From the NCBI GenBank assembly GCA_963736505.1, contig CAVTOZ010000005.1, forward strand, positions 806,001 through 870,000: a stretch of DNA of 64,000 nt, written 5' to 3'. The translations under genes and the position numbers were made by a program. Under the pieces are notes generated by a model. That model was given only the letters and a program-made list of their open reading frames with translations, searched no databases and was not told the origin of the DNA. This document shows, in pieces, positions 34,682-43,955 of the stretch; position 1 is the stretch's first letter; every line of letters begins with the position of its first letter. This DNA is from Solirubrobacter sp963736505 (GTDB taxonomy: Bacteria; Actinomycetota; Thermoleophilia; Solirubrobacterales; Solirubrobacteraceae).

Positions 34682-36853
34682 ATGCGCAAGCTTGCCGCCT
34701 GGTGCCACGATCGGCGCCGTACCGTGATCGGCCTCTGGGTCGCCGCGTTCGTTCTCTTCGCAGCACTGTGGGGCACCGCCGCAGGCGAATACGTGAACAA
34801 CTTCCGTCTGCCGGGCACGGAGTCCCAGCGGGCCTACGACCTGCTCAAGACCAAGTTCCCGCAGCAGGCGGGTGACACCGCCAGCGTCGTCTTCGCCGTC
34901 AAGCAGGGCAGCGTCCTCGACGCGGCCAACCGCCCGACGATCGAGGCGGCCCGCGCGGAGATCAAGAAGTCGCCCGAGGTGCTCTCCGTCGGCGATCCGT
35001 TCGCGAAGGGCGCGCCCGTCTCGAAGGACGGCACGATCACCTTCGCGCAGATCCAGTTCCGCAAGGGCGCCGGCGACGTCGACCCGGCCAAGGTCAAGAT
35101 CATGGCCGAGAACACGCTCAAGCTCGACGGCAAGGGCGGCGTCCAGGTCGCGCTCGGCGGCGACATCATCCACTGGTCGACGGCCCAGCAGGGCGGCGCC
35201 GGTGAGATCTTCGGCCTGATCGTCGCGGCGCTCGTGCTGTTCCTGACGCTCGGCGTGGTCGCGATGGGCCTCCCGCTCCTGAACGCCCTCTTCGCGATGG
35301 TCGTGAGCCTGTCGCTGACGGCCGTGGTCGGGACGCGCGTGATCGACGTCGTCGACTGGGCGCCGCAGCTCGCGGCGATGATCGGGATCGGCGTCGGGAT
35401 CGACTACGCGCTGCTGATCCTGAATCGCTTCCGGCTCGAACGCGGGGCCGGCAAGGACGTGCGCGACGCGACGATGATCGCGATCGACACGTCCGGCCGC
35501 GCCGTCCTGTTCGCGGGCGTCGTGGTCGTGATCGCGATGCTCGGCATGATGCTGCTCGGCATCTCGTTCCTCTACGGCCCGGCGATCGCCGCCGCGCTGT
35601 CGGTGCTGACCACGATGGTGGCCGCGCTGACGCTGATGCCGGCGATCCTCGGCACCCGGATCGGGCGCCGGATCAAGAAGGCCAAGGCCACGAGCGCCGA
35701 CGAGGAGACGGGCTTCGCCGCCCGCTGGAGCGGCTTCGTCGCGCGCCGCCCGGCGCCGGTGGCCATCCTCGCGCTCGCCGTCCTGATCGCGCTCGCCGTG
35801 CCCGCGCTGCACATGCGGCTGGCGACGAGCGACGCCAGCACGTACAAGAAGGACGACACCACGCGCGTCGCCTACGACCTGCTGAAGAAGGGCTTCGGCG
35901 CCGGCTTCAACGCGCCGCTGCTGCTGGCGGTGGAGCTGCCGAAGGCCGGCGACAAGGCGCCGCTGCAGCAGATCGGCGACGCGCTGCGCAAGCAGGACGG
36001 GATCGCGACGGTGCTGCCGCCGATCGTCAACCAGCGCGGCGACACCGCGACGATGATCGCCTACCCGACGACGACGCCGCAGGACGAGCAGACCGACGAG
36101 ACCGTCAAGACGGCGCGCTCGTCGACCCTGCCCCCGATCGAGGCGTCGACGGGAGCACGCGTGTCGATCGGCGGCGCGACGGCGACCAACCTCGACTTCT
36201 CGAAGACGATCCGGGACAAGCTCCCGCTCTTCATCGGCGTCGTGGTCGGGCTCTCGCTGCTGCTGCTCGCGCTCGTGTTCCGCTCGCTGCTGATCCCGGT
36301 CAAGGCCGGCATCTTCAACCTGCTGTCGATCGGCGGCGCGTTCGGCGTCGTGACGCTGATCTTCCAGGACGGCCACGGGGCGGGCCTGTTCGGCGGCGCG
36401 ACCGGCCCGATCGAGTCGTTCCTGCCGATCATGGTGTTCGCCGTCGTGTTCGGGTTGTCGATGGACTACGAGGTGTTCCTCGTCTCGCGCATGCACGAGG
36501 AGTGGACGCACACCCGCAACGCGAAGTACGCGGTCCAGCACGGCCTGGCCATGACCGGCCGCGTGGTGACGGCGGCGGCGATCATCATGATCGCGGTCTT
36601 CGGCGCCTTCGCGATCGGCAACGAGCGGGCGCTGGCGATGATGGGCGTCGCGTTCGCCGCGGCGATCTTCATCGACGCGTTCATCATCCGGCTGCTGCTG
36701 CTGCCCGCGGTGATGCACCTCGCCGGCCCGGCGATGTGGTGGATGCCGGCATGGCTCGACAAGCGCCTGCCGCACCTCAACATCGAGCCGCCCGAGGCGG
36801 ACGTGGAGCCGCCTCCCGCGCCCGGTCGCGAGCGGGAGACCGTCTCCGTCTGA
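34682..36853 (+). CDS. MMPL-family (RND superfamily) transporter
   Basis: About 723 residues from the ATG at 34682 (TTG at 34673 is possible). Twelve or so membrane helices in two halves, each with a large extracytoplasmic loop. TM4-like GIGVGIDYALLILNRFRLERG and TM10-like FAVVFGLSMDYEVFLVSRMHEEW carry the family's proton-relay Asp-Tyr motifs. Such proteins export lipids or drugs (e.g. MmpL). The C-terminal tail is proline-rich. No adjacent regulator. Confidence 0.93.
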   Translation: MRKLAAWCHDRRRTVIGLWVAAFVLFAALWGTAAGEYVNNFRLPGTESQRAYDLLKTKFPQQAGDTASVVFAVKQGSVLDAANRPTIEAARAEIKKSPEVLSVGDPFAKGAPVSKDGTITFAQIQFRKGAGDVDPAKVKIMAENTLKLDGKGGVQVALGGDIIHWSTAQQGGAGEIFGLIVAALVLFLTLGVVAMGLPLLNALFAMVVSLSLTAVVGTRVIDVVDWAPQLAAMIGIGVGIDYALLILNRFRLERGAGKDVRDATMIAIDTSGRAVLFAGVVVVIAMLGMMLLGISFLYGPAIAAALSVLTTMVAALTLMPAILGTRIGRRIKKAKATSADEETGFAARWSGFVARRPAPVAILALAVLIALAVPALHMRLATSDASTYKKDDTTRVAYDLLKKGFGAGFNAPLLLAVELPKAGDKAPLQQIGDALRKQDGIATVLPPIVNQRGDTATMIAYPTTTPQDEQTDETVKTARSSTLPPIEASTGARVSIGGATATNLDFSKTIRDKLPLFIGVVVGLSLLLLALVFRSLLIPVKAGIFNLLSIGGAFGVVTLIFQDGHGAGLFGGATGPIESFLPIMVFAVVFGLSMDYEVFLVSRMHEEWTHTRNAKYAVQHGLAMTGRVVTAAAIIMIAVFGAFAIGNERALAMMGVAFAAAIFIDAFIIRLLLLPAVMHLAGPAMWWMPAWLDKRLPHLNIEPPEADVEPPPAPGRERETVSV

Positions 36854-36862
36854 GCGTCGTCA

Positions 36863-36893
36863 CGGCCCGGCGGGCTTCGCGCCCGCCGGGCCG
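36863..36893 (+). terminator. GC-rich terminator hairpin
   Basis: A 13-bp perfect stem (CGGCCCGGCGGGC at 36863-36875 with its complement at 36881-36893) and a 5-base loop directly follow the MMPL stop. There is no T-run. It separates the MMPL and FUSC genes. Confidence 0.75.
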
Positions 36894-36907
36894 GGTACAC
36901 GGGTGAT

Positions 36908-37954
36908 GTGCTCCGTCGCCTGCGAGACCCCGTCGCCTGGGCGGACGCGTCCCAGCTGATCAAGACGGCGCTCGCCGCCGTGATCGCGTGGCTGCTCGCG
37001 GTTCACGTGTTCCACGTCGAGCAGCCGTTCCTGGCGCCGTGGGCGGCGCTGCTGACGGTCAACGCGACCGTCTTCGGGACGGTGCGGCGCGGCGTCCAGC
37101 AGGTGGGCACGAGCGTGCTCGGCGTCCTGATCGCGTTCGCGGCCGGGAGCCTGCTCGGGGTCAGCGCGGTCGCGATCGGGCTGGTCGTCCTCGCCGGGCT
37201 GCTCGTGGGTCTCACGCGCGGGCTGCGCGATCAGACCACGACCGCGGCGGCGACCGCGCTCGTCGTGTTGACGGCCGGCTACGCCGACGACGGCGGGATG
37301 CTGCTCTCGCGCCTGCTCGACACCGGCATCGGCATCGCCGTCGGCCTGCTCGTGAACCTGCTCGTGTGGCCGCCGCTGCGCGACCGCGCCGCCGCGCACC
37401 GGATCGACGAGATCGACGACCGCATCGGCGACCTGCTGCGCGACATCGCGGCCGCGCTGCGAAGCGGTGCGGTCGACGTCGACGTCGACGTCGACGACTG
37501 GATCGCGCGCACGGATGCCCTGGACGACGACATCGACGAGGCGGCCCAGGTGCTCGGCGAGGCGCGCGAGAGCGGGCGGCTGAACCTGCGCAGCGCGGCG
37601 CCGGAGCGGATGCGCGCGGCCGAGACGTTCGGCGCGATCCTGGGGCGGCTCGAGCAGGCCGTCGCGGAGACGCGCAGCATGGCGCTGACCATCCGCCTCG
37701 CGCCTTCGTTCGGCGACGAGTGGACGGAGCTGCTCGGCCGCGGCGGCACCGCGATCCGCGACGCCGACGCGGCCGCGATCGGAACGGTGCGCGCCGACCT
37801 GGAGGCGTTCGCGGGGCGGCTGGACGTGGACGACCTGCCGGACGGCTTCTGGCCGATCGCCGGCGCGCTGATCGTCAACCTGCGCAACATCCTCGAGGCG
37901 CTCGACGTGGTCGCCGACGCGCAGCCGGTCCGCGTTCCCGCGTCGGTCACTTGA
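36908..37954 (+). CDS. FUSC/aromatic-acid exporter-like membrane protein
   Basis: 348 residues. Six hydrophobic segments in the first 165 residues (LIKTALAAVIAWLLAVHVF, APWAALLTVNATVFGTV, etc.) followed by a soluble helical C-terminus is the FUSC/ArAE half-size plan. Substrate unknown. Residues around 187-193 read VDVDVDVDD, coded by four perfect GTCGAC units at 37472-37495. The GTG at 36908 comes 15 bases after the terminator stem. The end overlaps the convergent copper lipoprotein gene by eight bases. Confidence 0.88.
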   Translation: MLRRLRDPVAWADASQLIKTALAAVIAWLLAVHVFHVEQPFLAPWAALLTVNATVFGTVRRGVQQVGTSVLGVLIAFAAGSLLGVSAVAIGLVVLAGLLVGLTRGLRDQTTTAAATALVVLTAGYADDGGMLLSRLLDTGIGIAVGLLVNLLVWPPLRDRAAAHRIDEIDDRIGDLLRDIAAALRSGAVDVDVDVDDWIARTDALDDDIDEAAQVLGEARESGRLNLRSAAPERMRAAETFGAILGRLEQAVAETRSMALTIRLAPSFGDEWTELLGRGGTAIRDADAAAIGTVRADLEAFAGRLDVDDLPDGFWPIAGALIVNLRNILEALDVVADAQPVRVPASVT

Positions 37955-38303
37955 CCGTCAGCGTGCCCTCCATCCCCGCCTGCCGGTGACCGTCCACCGA
38001 GCAGAAGAACGTGTACGTCCCCGCCTTCAAGGTCGGGCTGATGGTCGACGTGCCGCCCTGGCCGACGACGTCGCCGGTGGCGTTCGCGCCGTTGCCCTCG
38101 AGCGCGATGTCGTGCTGCAGCGCCGATGGGTTCTTCATCACGATCGTGACCTTCCCCGGCTTGGCCGTCAGCGCGGTCTTGTCGAACTTGAGCGCGCTCT
38201 GGTCGGCCTGCAACGACAGGCTGGTGCTGGCGCTCGACGACTTGGAGCCTCCGCCGCAGCCGGCGAGTGCGGCCACGATCACGAGCGTGGCTGGTATGCG
38301 CAT
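37947..38303 (-). CDS. Blue-copper (cupredoxin) lipoprotein
   Basis: 118 residues. The lipobox is LAGC (TLVIVAALAGCGGGS), so it should be lipid-anchored on the outer face. The cupredoxin domain has type 1 copper ligands His (LQHDIAL) and Cys/His/Met in FFCSVDGHRQAGM. Likely an electron carrier. It stands apart from the copper operon at 29.9-32.6 kb. Confidence 0.92.
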   Translation of the reverse strand: MRIPATLVIVAALAGCGGGSKSSSASTSLSLQADQSALKFDKTALTAKPGKVTIVMKNPSALQHDIALEGNGANATGDVVGQGGTSTISPTLKAGTYTFFCSVDGHRQAGMEGTLTVK

Positions 38304-38358
38304 CGTGTCCTCCTTCGCGGACACGCTATCGCCCGCTTGCTGAAAGCGCGAGGAACGC

Positions 38359-38691
38359 TCAGGTCTTCGGCGGCAGACTGCGCGCGAAGTCCACGCCACG
38401 CCGGACCCAGCCGGCGAGCTCCTGGTCGCCGCGCGTCCCTTCGGGAGCGACGAGGATCCATCCCTTCATCGTCCGCTCGCCCATGTAGGACTGGCGCGCG
38501 TGCGGCTCGGCGAGTGCCGCGTCGGTCCCGCCGGCGCCGACCCGCACCATCAGATCGTCACCCCGGATGCCGACCGCCAGGTTGCCGTCGAGCATGAACG
38601 CGAGCCCGCCGAACATCGCCTTCTCCTGCAGGCCGGACTCGCGGGCCAGCCGGGTCCGCACGCGATCGGCGAGTGCTCCGTCGTAGGCCAT
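38359..38691 (-). CDS. TfoX N-terminal-domain protein in the nitrile hydratase operon
   Basis: 110 residues matching the TfoX_N fold: AMFGGLAFMLDGNLAVGIRGDDLMVRVG and MKGWILVAPEG. This is the small stand-alone TfoX_N type of actinobacteria, of unknown function, not the competence regulator. Its ATG overlaps the stop of the accessory gene (TGATG), tying it to the nitrile hydratase operon; whether it acts with the enzyme is open. Confidence 0.88.
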   Translation of the reverse strand: MAYDGALADRVRTRLARESGLQEKAMFGGLAFMLDGNLAVGIRGDDLMVRVGAGGTDAALAEPHARQSYMGERTMKGWILVAPEGTRGDQELAGWVRRGVDFARSLPPKT

Positions 38692-38996
38692 CAGACCAGA
38701 TCGCCCTCGCGCAGCTCGATCGGCGTGCCGTGCGGCGTGCGCTGCGCGGCGCGGCCCCAGCCGTCGGCGTAGCGCTTCAGCGTGGCCGCATCGGTGAGCC
38801 GCTTGGCGGCGACGAGCCGCTCGAGCGCCGCGAGCCAGCTGCGGTAGTAGTCGTCCTCCGGCGCTCGTTCGATCTCCTCGCCCAGCTGCGCCGCCCACTC
38901 CGGCCACGTGAACACGCCGCGCTCGTGGAGCGCGACGGCGAGCGCGAACGCCTGCGCCTCCCACGGCTCGCGGAAGACGGGATCCTCGTCGATCAC
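38691..38996 (-). CDS. Nitrile hydratase accessory protein
   Basis: 101 residues from the GTG at 38996. VFREPWEAQAFALAVALHERGVFTWPEWAAQLGEEIE repeats the fold of the nitrile hydratase beta N-terminus, as in the P14K-like activators that load cobalt into the alpha subunit by subunit swapping. YYRSWLAALERLV is the second block. It follows the beta gene with a four-base overlap and precedes the TfoX_N gene. Confidence 0.9.
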   Translation of the reverse strand: MIDEDPVFREPWEAQAFALAVALHERGVFTWPEWAAQLGEEIERAPEDDYYRSWLAALERLVAAKRLTDAATLKRYADGWGRAAQRTPHGTPIELREGDLV

Positions 38997-39619
38997 GGCG
39001 CCGGCTCCAGGTACGGCTCGAACGCGTCCACGGACACCGCGGCGGATGGGTCGGCGTCCGCGCCGAACAGCTCGCGCGCGTCGAAGCGGACGGTGTACAG
39101 CCACTGCGGGTCCTCGCCTCTGCCCTGCGCGTTGGAGTCGGGGAACACATGGCAGCCGTGGATCAGCTCGACGGTGCCGACGTGGCCGCGGACGTAGCGC
39201 GGGAGGCGCGTGTGGGTGTGCGGGTTGAGGTTGCGCGCGCGGACGCGGTCGCTCGGCGCGAATCGGGCTGCGCGCGGCGGCTCGCGGTTGGTCGGGCCAC
39301 CGCGGCGGAGGAGGGCGTCGACGTCGGCCGCCGCGAGCGTGCGGACGCGGCGCGTCTGCGCAAGCAGCCCGCGCTCGGCGAGCAGCCGCTCGAGCCCCTT
39401 CTGCCAGATCTCGTAATAGCTGCTGTCGAGGTACTCGTTCGGAGCGCGGTCCTCGCGCGCGAAGCGCGACGCGTCCAGGTTCCACTCGCCGGTCGCGCCC
39501 AGCGCGAGCGTGAGCGCGAACACCCGGCGCTCCCACTCGGCATGGAACGCCGGCTCGTCGGACTCGGGCTCCACGCGCCCGAAGCCGTGCGTCCCGCCCA
39601 TGTCGTGCGCGCCGTTCAC
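38993..39619 (-). CDS. nthB: Nitrile hydratase beta subunit
   Basis: 208 residues from the GTG at 39619, starting MNGAHDMGGTHGFGRVEPE, the classic beta opening (family MNGIHDLGG-GFG). The C-terminal part (FAPSDRVRARNLNPHTHTRLPRYVRGHVGTVELIHG, VRFDARELFG) is the SH3-like barrel. It hydrates nitriles to amides together with the alpha subunit. The start overlaps the alpha stop by four bases. Confidence 0.95.
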   Translation of the reverse strand: MNGAHDMGGTHGFGRVEPESDEPAFHAEWERRVFALTLALGATGEWNLDASRFAREDRAPNEYLDSSYYEIWQKGLERLLAERGLLAQTRRVRTLAAADVDALLRRGGPTNREPPRAARFAPSDRVRARNLNPHTHTRLPRYVRGHVGTVELIHGCHVFPDSNAQGRGEDPQWLYTVRFDARELFGADADPSAAVSVDAFEPYLEPAP

Positions 39620-40212
39620 GGGGTCGCCGCCAGTCCCGTGCCGATCATCGAGTCCCGCGTGACGAGCGGCGCGAGCTCGTCCTCGCTCAGGCCCTCGGTT
39701 CCCGGCGGGCGCATCGGCACCACGAGGTAGCGCACCTCGGCCGTCGAGTCCCACACCCGGATCTCGGTGTCCTCCGGCAGCTCGACGCCGAAGTCGCGCA
39801 GCACGCCCCGCGGGTCGGCGACGGCGCGCGAGCGGTACGGCGCGGACTTGTACCAGACCGGCGGAAGCCCGAGCACCGGCCACGGGTAGCACGAGCAGAG
39901 CGTGCAGACGACCATGTGGTGAACCGCCGGCGTGTTCTCCAGCGCGACCATGTTCTCGCCCTGCCGGCCGGCGTACCCGAGCGAGGCGATCGCCTCCGTG
40001 GCGTCGTCGAGCAGCGCGGCGCGGTACTCCGGGTCGACCCACGCCTTCGCCACCACCCGAGCCCCGTTGCGAGGCCCGATCTTCGTCTCGTACGTCTCGA
40101 TCAGCGCGTCCAGCGCGGCGGGATCGACATAGCCCTTCTCGGTCAGGACCGTCTCGAGCGCCCGGACGCGCCGCTGGTTGTCCGTGAGCTCAGAGCCATG
40201 GTCGTGCCCCAT
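39616..40212 (-). CDS. nthA: Cobalt-type nitrile hydratase alpha subunit
   Basis: 198 residues. The metal motif VCTLCSCYPW places cysteines at 103, 106 and 108; the Thr after the first Cys is the mark of the cobalt type (Ser in the iron type). Two of these cysteines are oxidised in the active enzyme. First gene of the alpha-beta-accessory-TfoX operon; alpha-first is the order more usual for iron enzymes, cobalt operons often being beta-first. No amidase or cobalt transporter is in the window. Divergent from the STAND ATPase gene by 48 bases. Confidence 0.95.
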   Translation of the reverse strand: MGHDHGSELTDNQRRVRALETVLTEKGYVDPAALDALIETYETKIGPRNGARVVAKAWVDPEYRAALLDDATEAIASLGYAGRQGENMVALENTPAVHHMVVCTLCSCYPWPVLGLPPVWYKSAPYRSRAVADPRGVLRDFGVELPEDTEIRVWDSTAEVRYLVVPMRPPGTEGLSEDELAPLVTRDSMIGTGLAATP

Positions 40213-40260
40213 CGCCCGATTATCGCTCTCAGAGCCCGGCTCGGGGTACCGTTCGCCCCG

Positions 40261-42051
40261 ATGGCTCGCACGCTCGCCGAGCGCATGGCCGCGCTCGACG
40301 CCGAGCGGTTCGTCGGCCGGCGGCGCGAGCTCGAGTGGCTCGAGGCGCTCGTCGCCGCGTCGCAGCCTTCGCCGGCGGTCGTGCTCGTGCACGGTCCCGG
40401 CGGGATCGGCAAGTCCGCCCTCCTGCGCGAGCTGGGCCGCCGCGCGGGCGAGCGGACGGTCGTCGCGGTCGACGGGCGCGAGCTCGCGCCCGTGCCGAAC
40501 GCGCTCCCCGAGGCGCTGGCCGGCGCCCGCATGGGCCGGCCGCTGGTGCTGCTGGACACGTTCGAGCGCGTCTCGGCCGCCGGCCCGCTGCTGCGCGAGC
40601 GCGTGCTCGGCGGGCTGCCGGAGGGAGCGCTCGTGGTGGTCGCGAGCCGGCGCGCGCCCGAGCCCGGCTGGTTCCAGGGCGGTTGGGAGCACGTCGTCGC
40701 CGAGCTCGCGCTCGGCCCGCTCGACCCCGCCGACGCGCGCACGCTCGCCGCGCGGCACGGCGACGCGAGCGAGGAGCGGCTGCGCTGGGCCGCGGGCTCG
40801 CCGCTGGCGCTGACGGTCGGCGAGCCGGCGCGGATCGTCCACCGGCTCGTGGGGGACGAGCTCGCCGACGGCGACGCGCGCGTGCTGGCCGTCGCCGCGC
40901 TCGCGCGCGTATGCGACGAGTCGCTGCTGCACGACGTCCTGCCCGGCGCCGACTGGGACTGGCTGCGCTCGCGCACGTTCGCGGAGCCGGTCGGCGGCGG
41001 CGTGGCCTTGCACGAGCTGGTGCGCCGGGCGGTGCGCGCGAGCGTGCAGGACCCGGAATTGCAGCTGCGCGTCGCCGACGAGCTCGCCCGCCGGGCGCTG
41101 CACGAGCCGCGGCGCGCCGTCGATCTCGCCGACCTCTCGCGGGATCCCGTGCTGCGCTGGGGCTTCGGCGCCGAGGGCGGCGACACGCACCGCGTCGACG
41201 AGGCGCGCCCCGGCGACGAGGCGGCGCTGCGGACCGCCCTCGCCACCGTGCCGCTCGACTGGGAGCACACGGCGCGCTACTTCGAGCACGCCCCGGAGTG
41301 CGTCGTGGTCGTGCGCACGGCCGACGGACGCCCGTGCGGCTGGTGCATCGCGACGACGCCGGACGCCGCCCCGCCGTTCGCGAGCGAGGATCCGGTGCTG
41401 GGGCCGTGGCTGCGCCACGCGCGCCGGCGCAACGCGCTCGTGTGGCGCGAGGCGACCGCGCTCGAGAACGGCGGCGTGCCGGTGCGCGCGCTGCTGAACA
41501 CGGCGGTGACGCTGCGCGCTGGGTCGCCCGCGCCGCGCTGGTTCTACGGCAACGTCGACGCCGGCGACGAGGCGGCGCGCGCGCTCAGCCGCGCGATCGG
41601 CGCCGTCCACGTCCCTGAGCTCGACGTCGACCTCGGCGACCGCCGCGTCGAGTGCCACGTGCTCGACCACGGCCCCGAGGGCTTCGTCGCCGCGCTGCAC
41701 GCGCTCGTGCGACTGAGCCTCGGCGCGGCGCCGGCCGGCCCGGTCGCCGCCGACGTGCACGCGGCGCTGCGCGACCTCCATCACCCCGCGGCGCTGGCGC
41801 GCAACCCGCTCGGGCCGTCGGCTCGCGCGCGCCTGCAGGACGCGCTCGAGCACGCGTTCGGCGAGGCCGCGGACGAGCAGCTCCTGCGCACCGTGCTGCG
41901 GCGCGGCTACTTCGAGGCGGGCGGCGGGCACGAGGACGCGGCGCACGCGCTCGCGCTGAGCCGCTCGGCCTACTTCCGCCGCCTCGCCCAGGCGCGCGAG
42001 CGCGTCGCCGCGTACGTGCTCGGGACCGATCCGGGACCTCCATGGGACTGA
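40261..42051 (+). CDS. STAND-type ATPase, likely regulator, divergent from nitrile hydratase
   Basis: 596 residues. RFVGRRRELEWLEALVAA and the P-loop GPGGIGKSALL (about 44-54) start a STAND NTPase domain, with LVLLDTFERV as Walker B. Residues about 310-480 contain an RTADGRPCGWCIATTP stretch that resembles a GNAT-like fold. The C-terminus ALSRSAYFRRLAQARERVAAYVLG reads like the recognition part of a helix-turn-helix. The lack of TPR or LuxR repeats sets it apart from MalT-like regulators. It probably controls the divergent nitrile hydratase operon (inference). Confidence 0.75.
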   Translation: MARTLAERMAALDAERFVGRRRELEWLEALVAASQPSPAVVLVHGPGGIGKSALLRELGRRAGERTVVAVDGRELAPVPNALPEALAGARMGRPLVLLDTFERVSAAGPLLRERVLGGLPEGALVVVASRRAPEPGWFQGGWEHVVAELALGPLDPADARTLAARHGDASEERLRWAAGSPLALTVGEPARIVHRLVGDELADGDARVLAVAALARVCDESLLHDVLPGADWDWLRSRTFAEPVGGGVALHELVRRAVRASVQDPELQLRVADELARRALHEPRRAVDLADLSRDPVLRWGFGAEGGDTHRVDEARPGDEAALRTALATVPLDWEHTARYFEHAPECVVVVRTADGRPCGWCIATTPDAAPPFASEDPVLGPWLRHARRRNALVWREATALENGGVPVRALLNTAVTLRAGSPAPRWFYGNVDAGDEAARALSRAIGAVHVPELDVDLGDRRVECHVLDHGPEGFVAALHALVRLSLGAAPAGPVAADVHAALRDLHHPAALARNPLGPSARARLQDALEHAFGEAADEQLLRTVLRRGYFEAGGGHEDAAHALALSRSAYFRRLAQARERVAAYVLGTDPGPPWD

Positions 42052-42082
42052 CAGCCCGCGCCGGACATGAGAGTGTCGCCAG

Positions 42083-43897
42083 GTGCGGTGGCATGGACGC
42101 TCCCTCGGCATTGCGCTCCTCGCGCTCGCCGCTCTCGCCCCAACGGTCGCCGCCGACGACGCGCAGCTGACGTCCGCGACGCGGCTGACCGTGACCGGTC
42201 CGGCCAACGACTTCGGCTTCTTCACCAACCCGGCCGGAGACGTCAACGGCGACGGCCGGCCGGACTTCATCGTCACCGCGTACCAGCAGACGGTCAACAG
42301 CCGCACGTCGGCGGGCGAGGCGTGGGTCGTGTTCGGCCGGCCCGCCCGGACGAGCTTCGACATCAGCGCGCTCGGCTCCGACGGCTTCCGGATCCTCGGA
42401 CCGGGGGCGAACGGCCACCTCGGCGAGTCCGCCATCGGCCTGGGGGACGTCAACGGCGACGGCAAGTCCGACGTGCTCGTCAGCGCGCCGGACCTCAACA
42501 GCGGCAGGGGCGTCGGCTACGTGGTCTTCGGCAAGGCCGACAGCGCCGACGTGGACCTCGCGACGTTCAACGGCGCGCAGTCCGGCGGCTACCGGATCCT
42601 CGGCGCCGTCGCCCAGGCCCGGCTCGGGTACGCGGCGGCGGCGAACCTGGGCGACGTGAACGGCGACGGGCTCGCCGACGCGATCCTGGCGGCGCCGTTC
42701 TACAACAACGGCACCGCCGTCACGGGCGCGGCGTACGTCGTCTTCTCGCACGCGAGCACCGCCGACGTCGATCTCGCGGGCGCGGGATGGGGCTACCTGA
42801 TCAAGGGCGCCGACCAGAGCGACGTGGCCGGCGGTTCGGTGGCCGGCCCCGGCGACGTCAACGGCGACGGCATCCCCGACGCGGTGGTCGGCGCCCACCA
42901 GCACGGGCTGAGCCAGACACGGCCGCAGAACGGCGCCGCCTACATCGTGTTCGGCAAGCAGGGCGGGGGCACGGTCGACCTGGCCGCGCTCGGCACCGGC
43001 GGGATCGAGATCGACGGCGCCGCCGGCATCGACAACCTCGGCTACTTCGTCGGCCCCGCGGGCGATAACGACCACGACGGGAAGGCGGACGTCGCCGTCT
43101 CCGGCATCTTCACCGACCACCACGCGCGGACGGACTCGGGGACGATCTACGTCATCCGCGGGCGCGCCGCGCCGGGCGTGATCGACCTGGCGGCGCCGCC
43201 CGCCGGGTACGGCTACGCGATCGACGGCGCCTTGCCGAGCTCGCGGCTCCAGCGCCCGGACGGGAGCGCGGACCTCGACGGCGACGGCGTCACCGACCTC
43301 GCGATCGTCGACGTGGCGAGCACCGGCACGACCTCGCACGGGCAGGACCAGTACCCGATCTGGCTCGTCCCGGGGCAGGCGGGGAACGCGGACGTGGACC
43401 TCGCGTCGCCGCCGGCGGGCACGCGGCGCCTGATCGTCACGGGCGGGACGTTCAACGCGAATCCGCTCGGCGGCGGCGAGGTGCTCGTCGGGCAGAACGG
43501 CCGCGTGGACGTGGTGGCGAGCAGCATCACCGCGGCGCCCACGCCTGTCCCCACGGTGGCGCCGTCACCGCCGCCGCCGCCTCCTCCGCCGCCGCCGGTC
43601 GTGGTGGCCGCGCCGGTCAAGCTCAGCGCCGCGAGCGTCGTCGTCCTCCCGAGCGCCAAGCACTGCGTCTCGCGGACGCGCATGAGCATCCGACTCAAGC
43701 TCCCGAAGGACCCCACCATCGCGAGCGCCACCGTGCGCGTGAACGGCAAGCGCAAGCTGCTGGTGAAGGGCACCAAGCTCAAGCGGGCGATCGTCCTGCG
43801 GAACCTCCCGAGCCACGGGTTCACGCTCTCGATCACGCTCAAGGCGTCCGACGGCCGCTCGGACGGCGCGTCCCGCCGCTACCGGGTCTGCCACTAG
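42083..43897 (+). CDS. Secreted FG-GAP (integrin-like propeller) protein
   Basis: 604 residues from the GTG at 42083. After a signal peptide (to ALAPTVAADD) come about seven FG-GAP repeats with the calcium motif DVNGDGRPD, DVNGDGKSD, DVNGDGLAD, DVNGDGIPD, DHDGKAD, DLDGDGVTD. A proline run (about residues 490-500) leads to a beta-sandwich tail with two cysteines (KHCVSR and YRVCH). Probably a calcium-binding surface or exported protein for adhesion. Confidence 0.9.
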   Translation: MRWHGRSLGIALLALAALAPTVAADDAQLTSATRLTVTGPANDFGFFTNPAGDVNGDGRPDFIVTAYQQTVNSRTSAGEAWVVFGRPARTSFDISALGSDGFRILGPGANGHLGESAIGLGDVNGDGKSDVLVSAPDLNSGRGVGYVVFGKADSADVDLATFNGAQSGGYRILGAVAQARLGYAAAANLGDVNGDGLADAILAAPFYNNGTAVTGAAYVVFSHASTADVDLAGAGWGYLIKGADQSDVAGGSVAGPGDVNGDGIPDAVVGAHQHGLSQTRPQNGAAYIVFGKQGGGTVDLAALGTGGIEIDGAAGIDNLGYFVGPAGDNDHDGKADVAVSGIFTDHHARTDSGTIYVIRGRAAPGVIDLAAPPAGYGYAIDGALPSSRLQRPDGSADLDGDGVTDLAIVDVASTGTTSHGQDQYPIWLVPGQAGNADVDLASPPAGTRRLIVTGGTFNANPLGGGEVLVGQNGRVDVVASSITAAPTPVPTVAPSPPPPPPPPPPVVVAAPVKLSAASVVVLPSAKHCVSRTRMSIRLKLPKDPTIASATVRVNGKRKLLVKGTKLKRAIVLRNLPSHGFTLSITLKASDGRSDGASRRYRVCH

Positions 43898-43955
43898 GCG
43901 CGGTCGCCGGCGCTCCAAGTAGGGTCGCGACCGTGCTCGTCACGGACGCCCGCTG

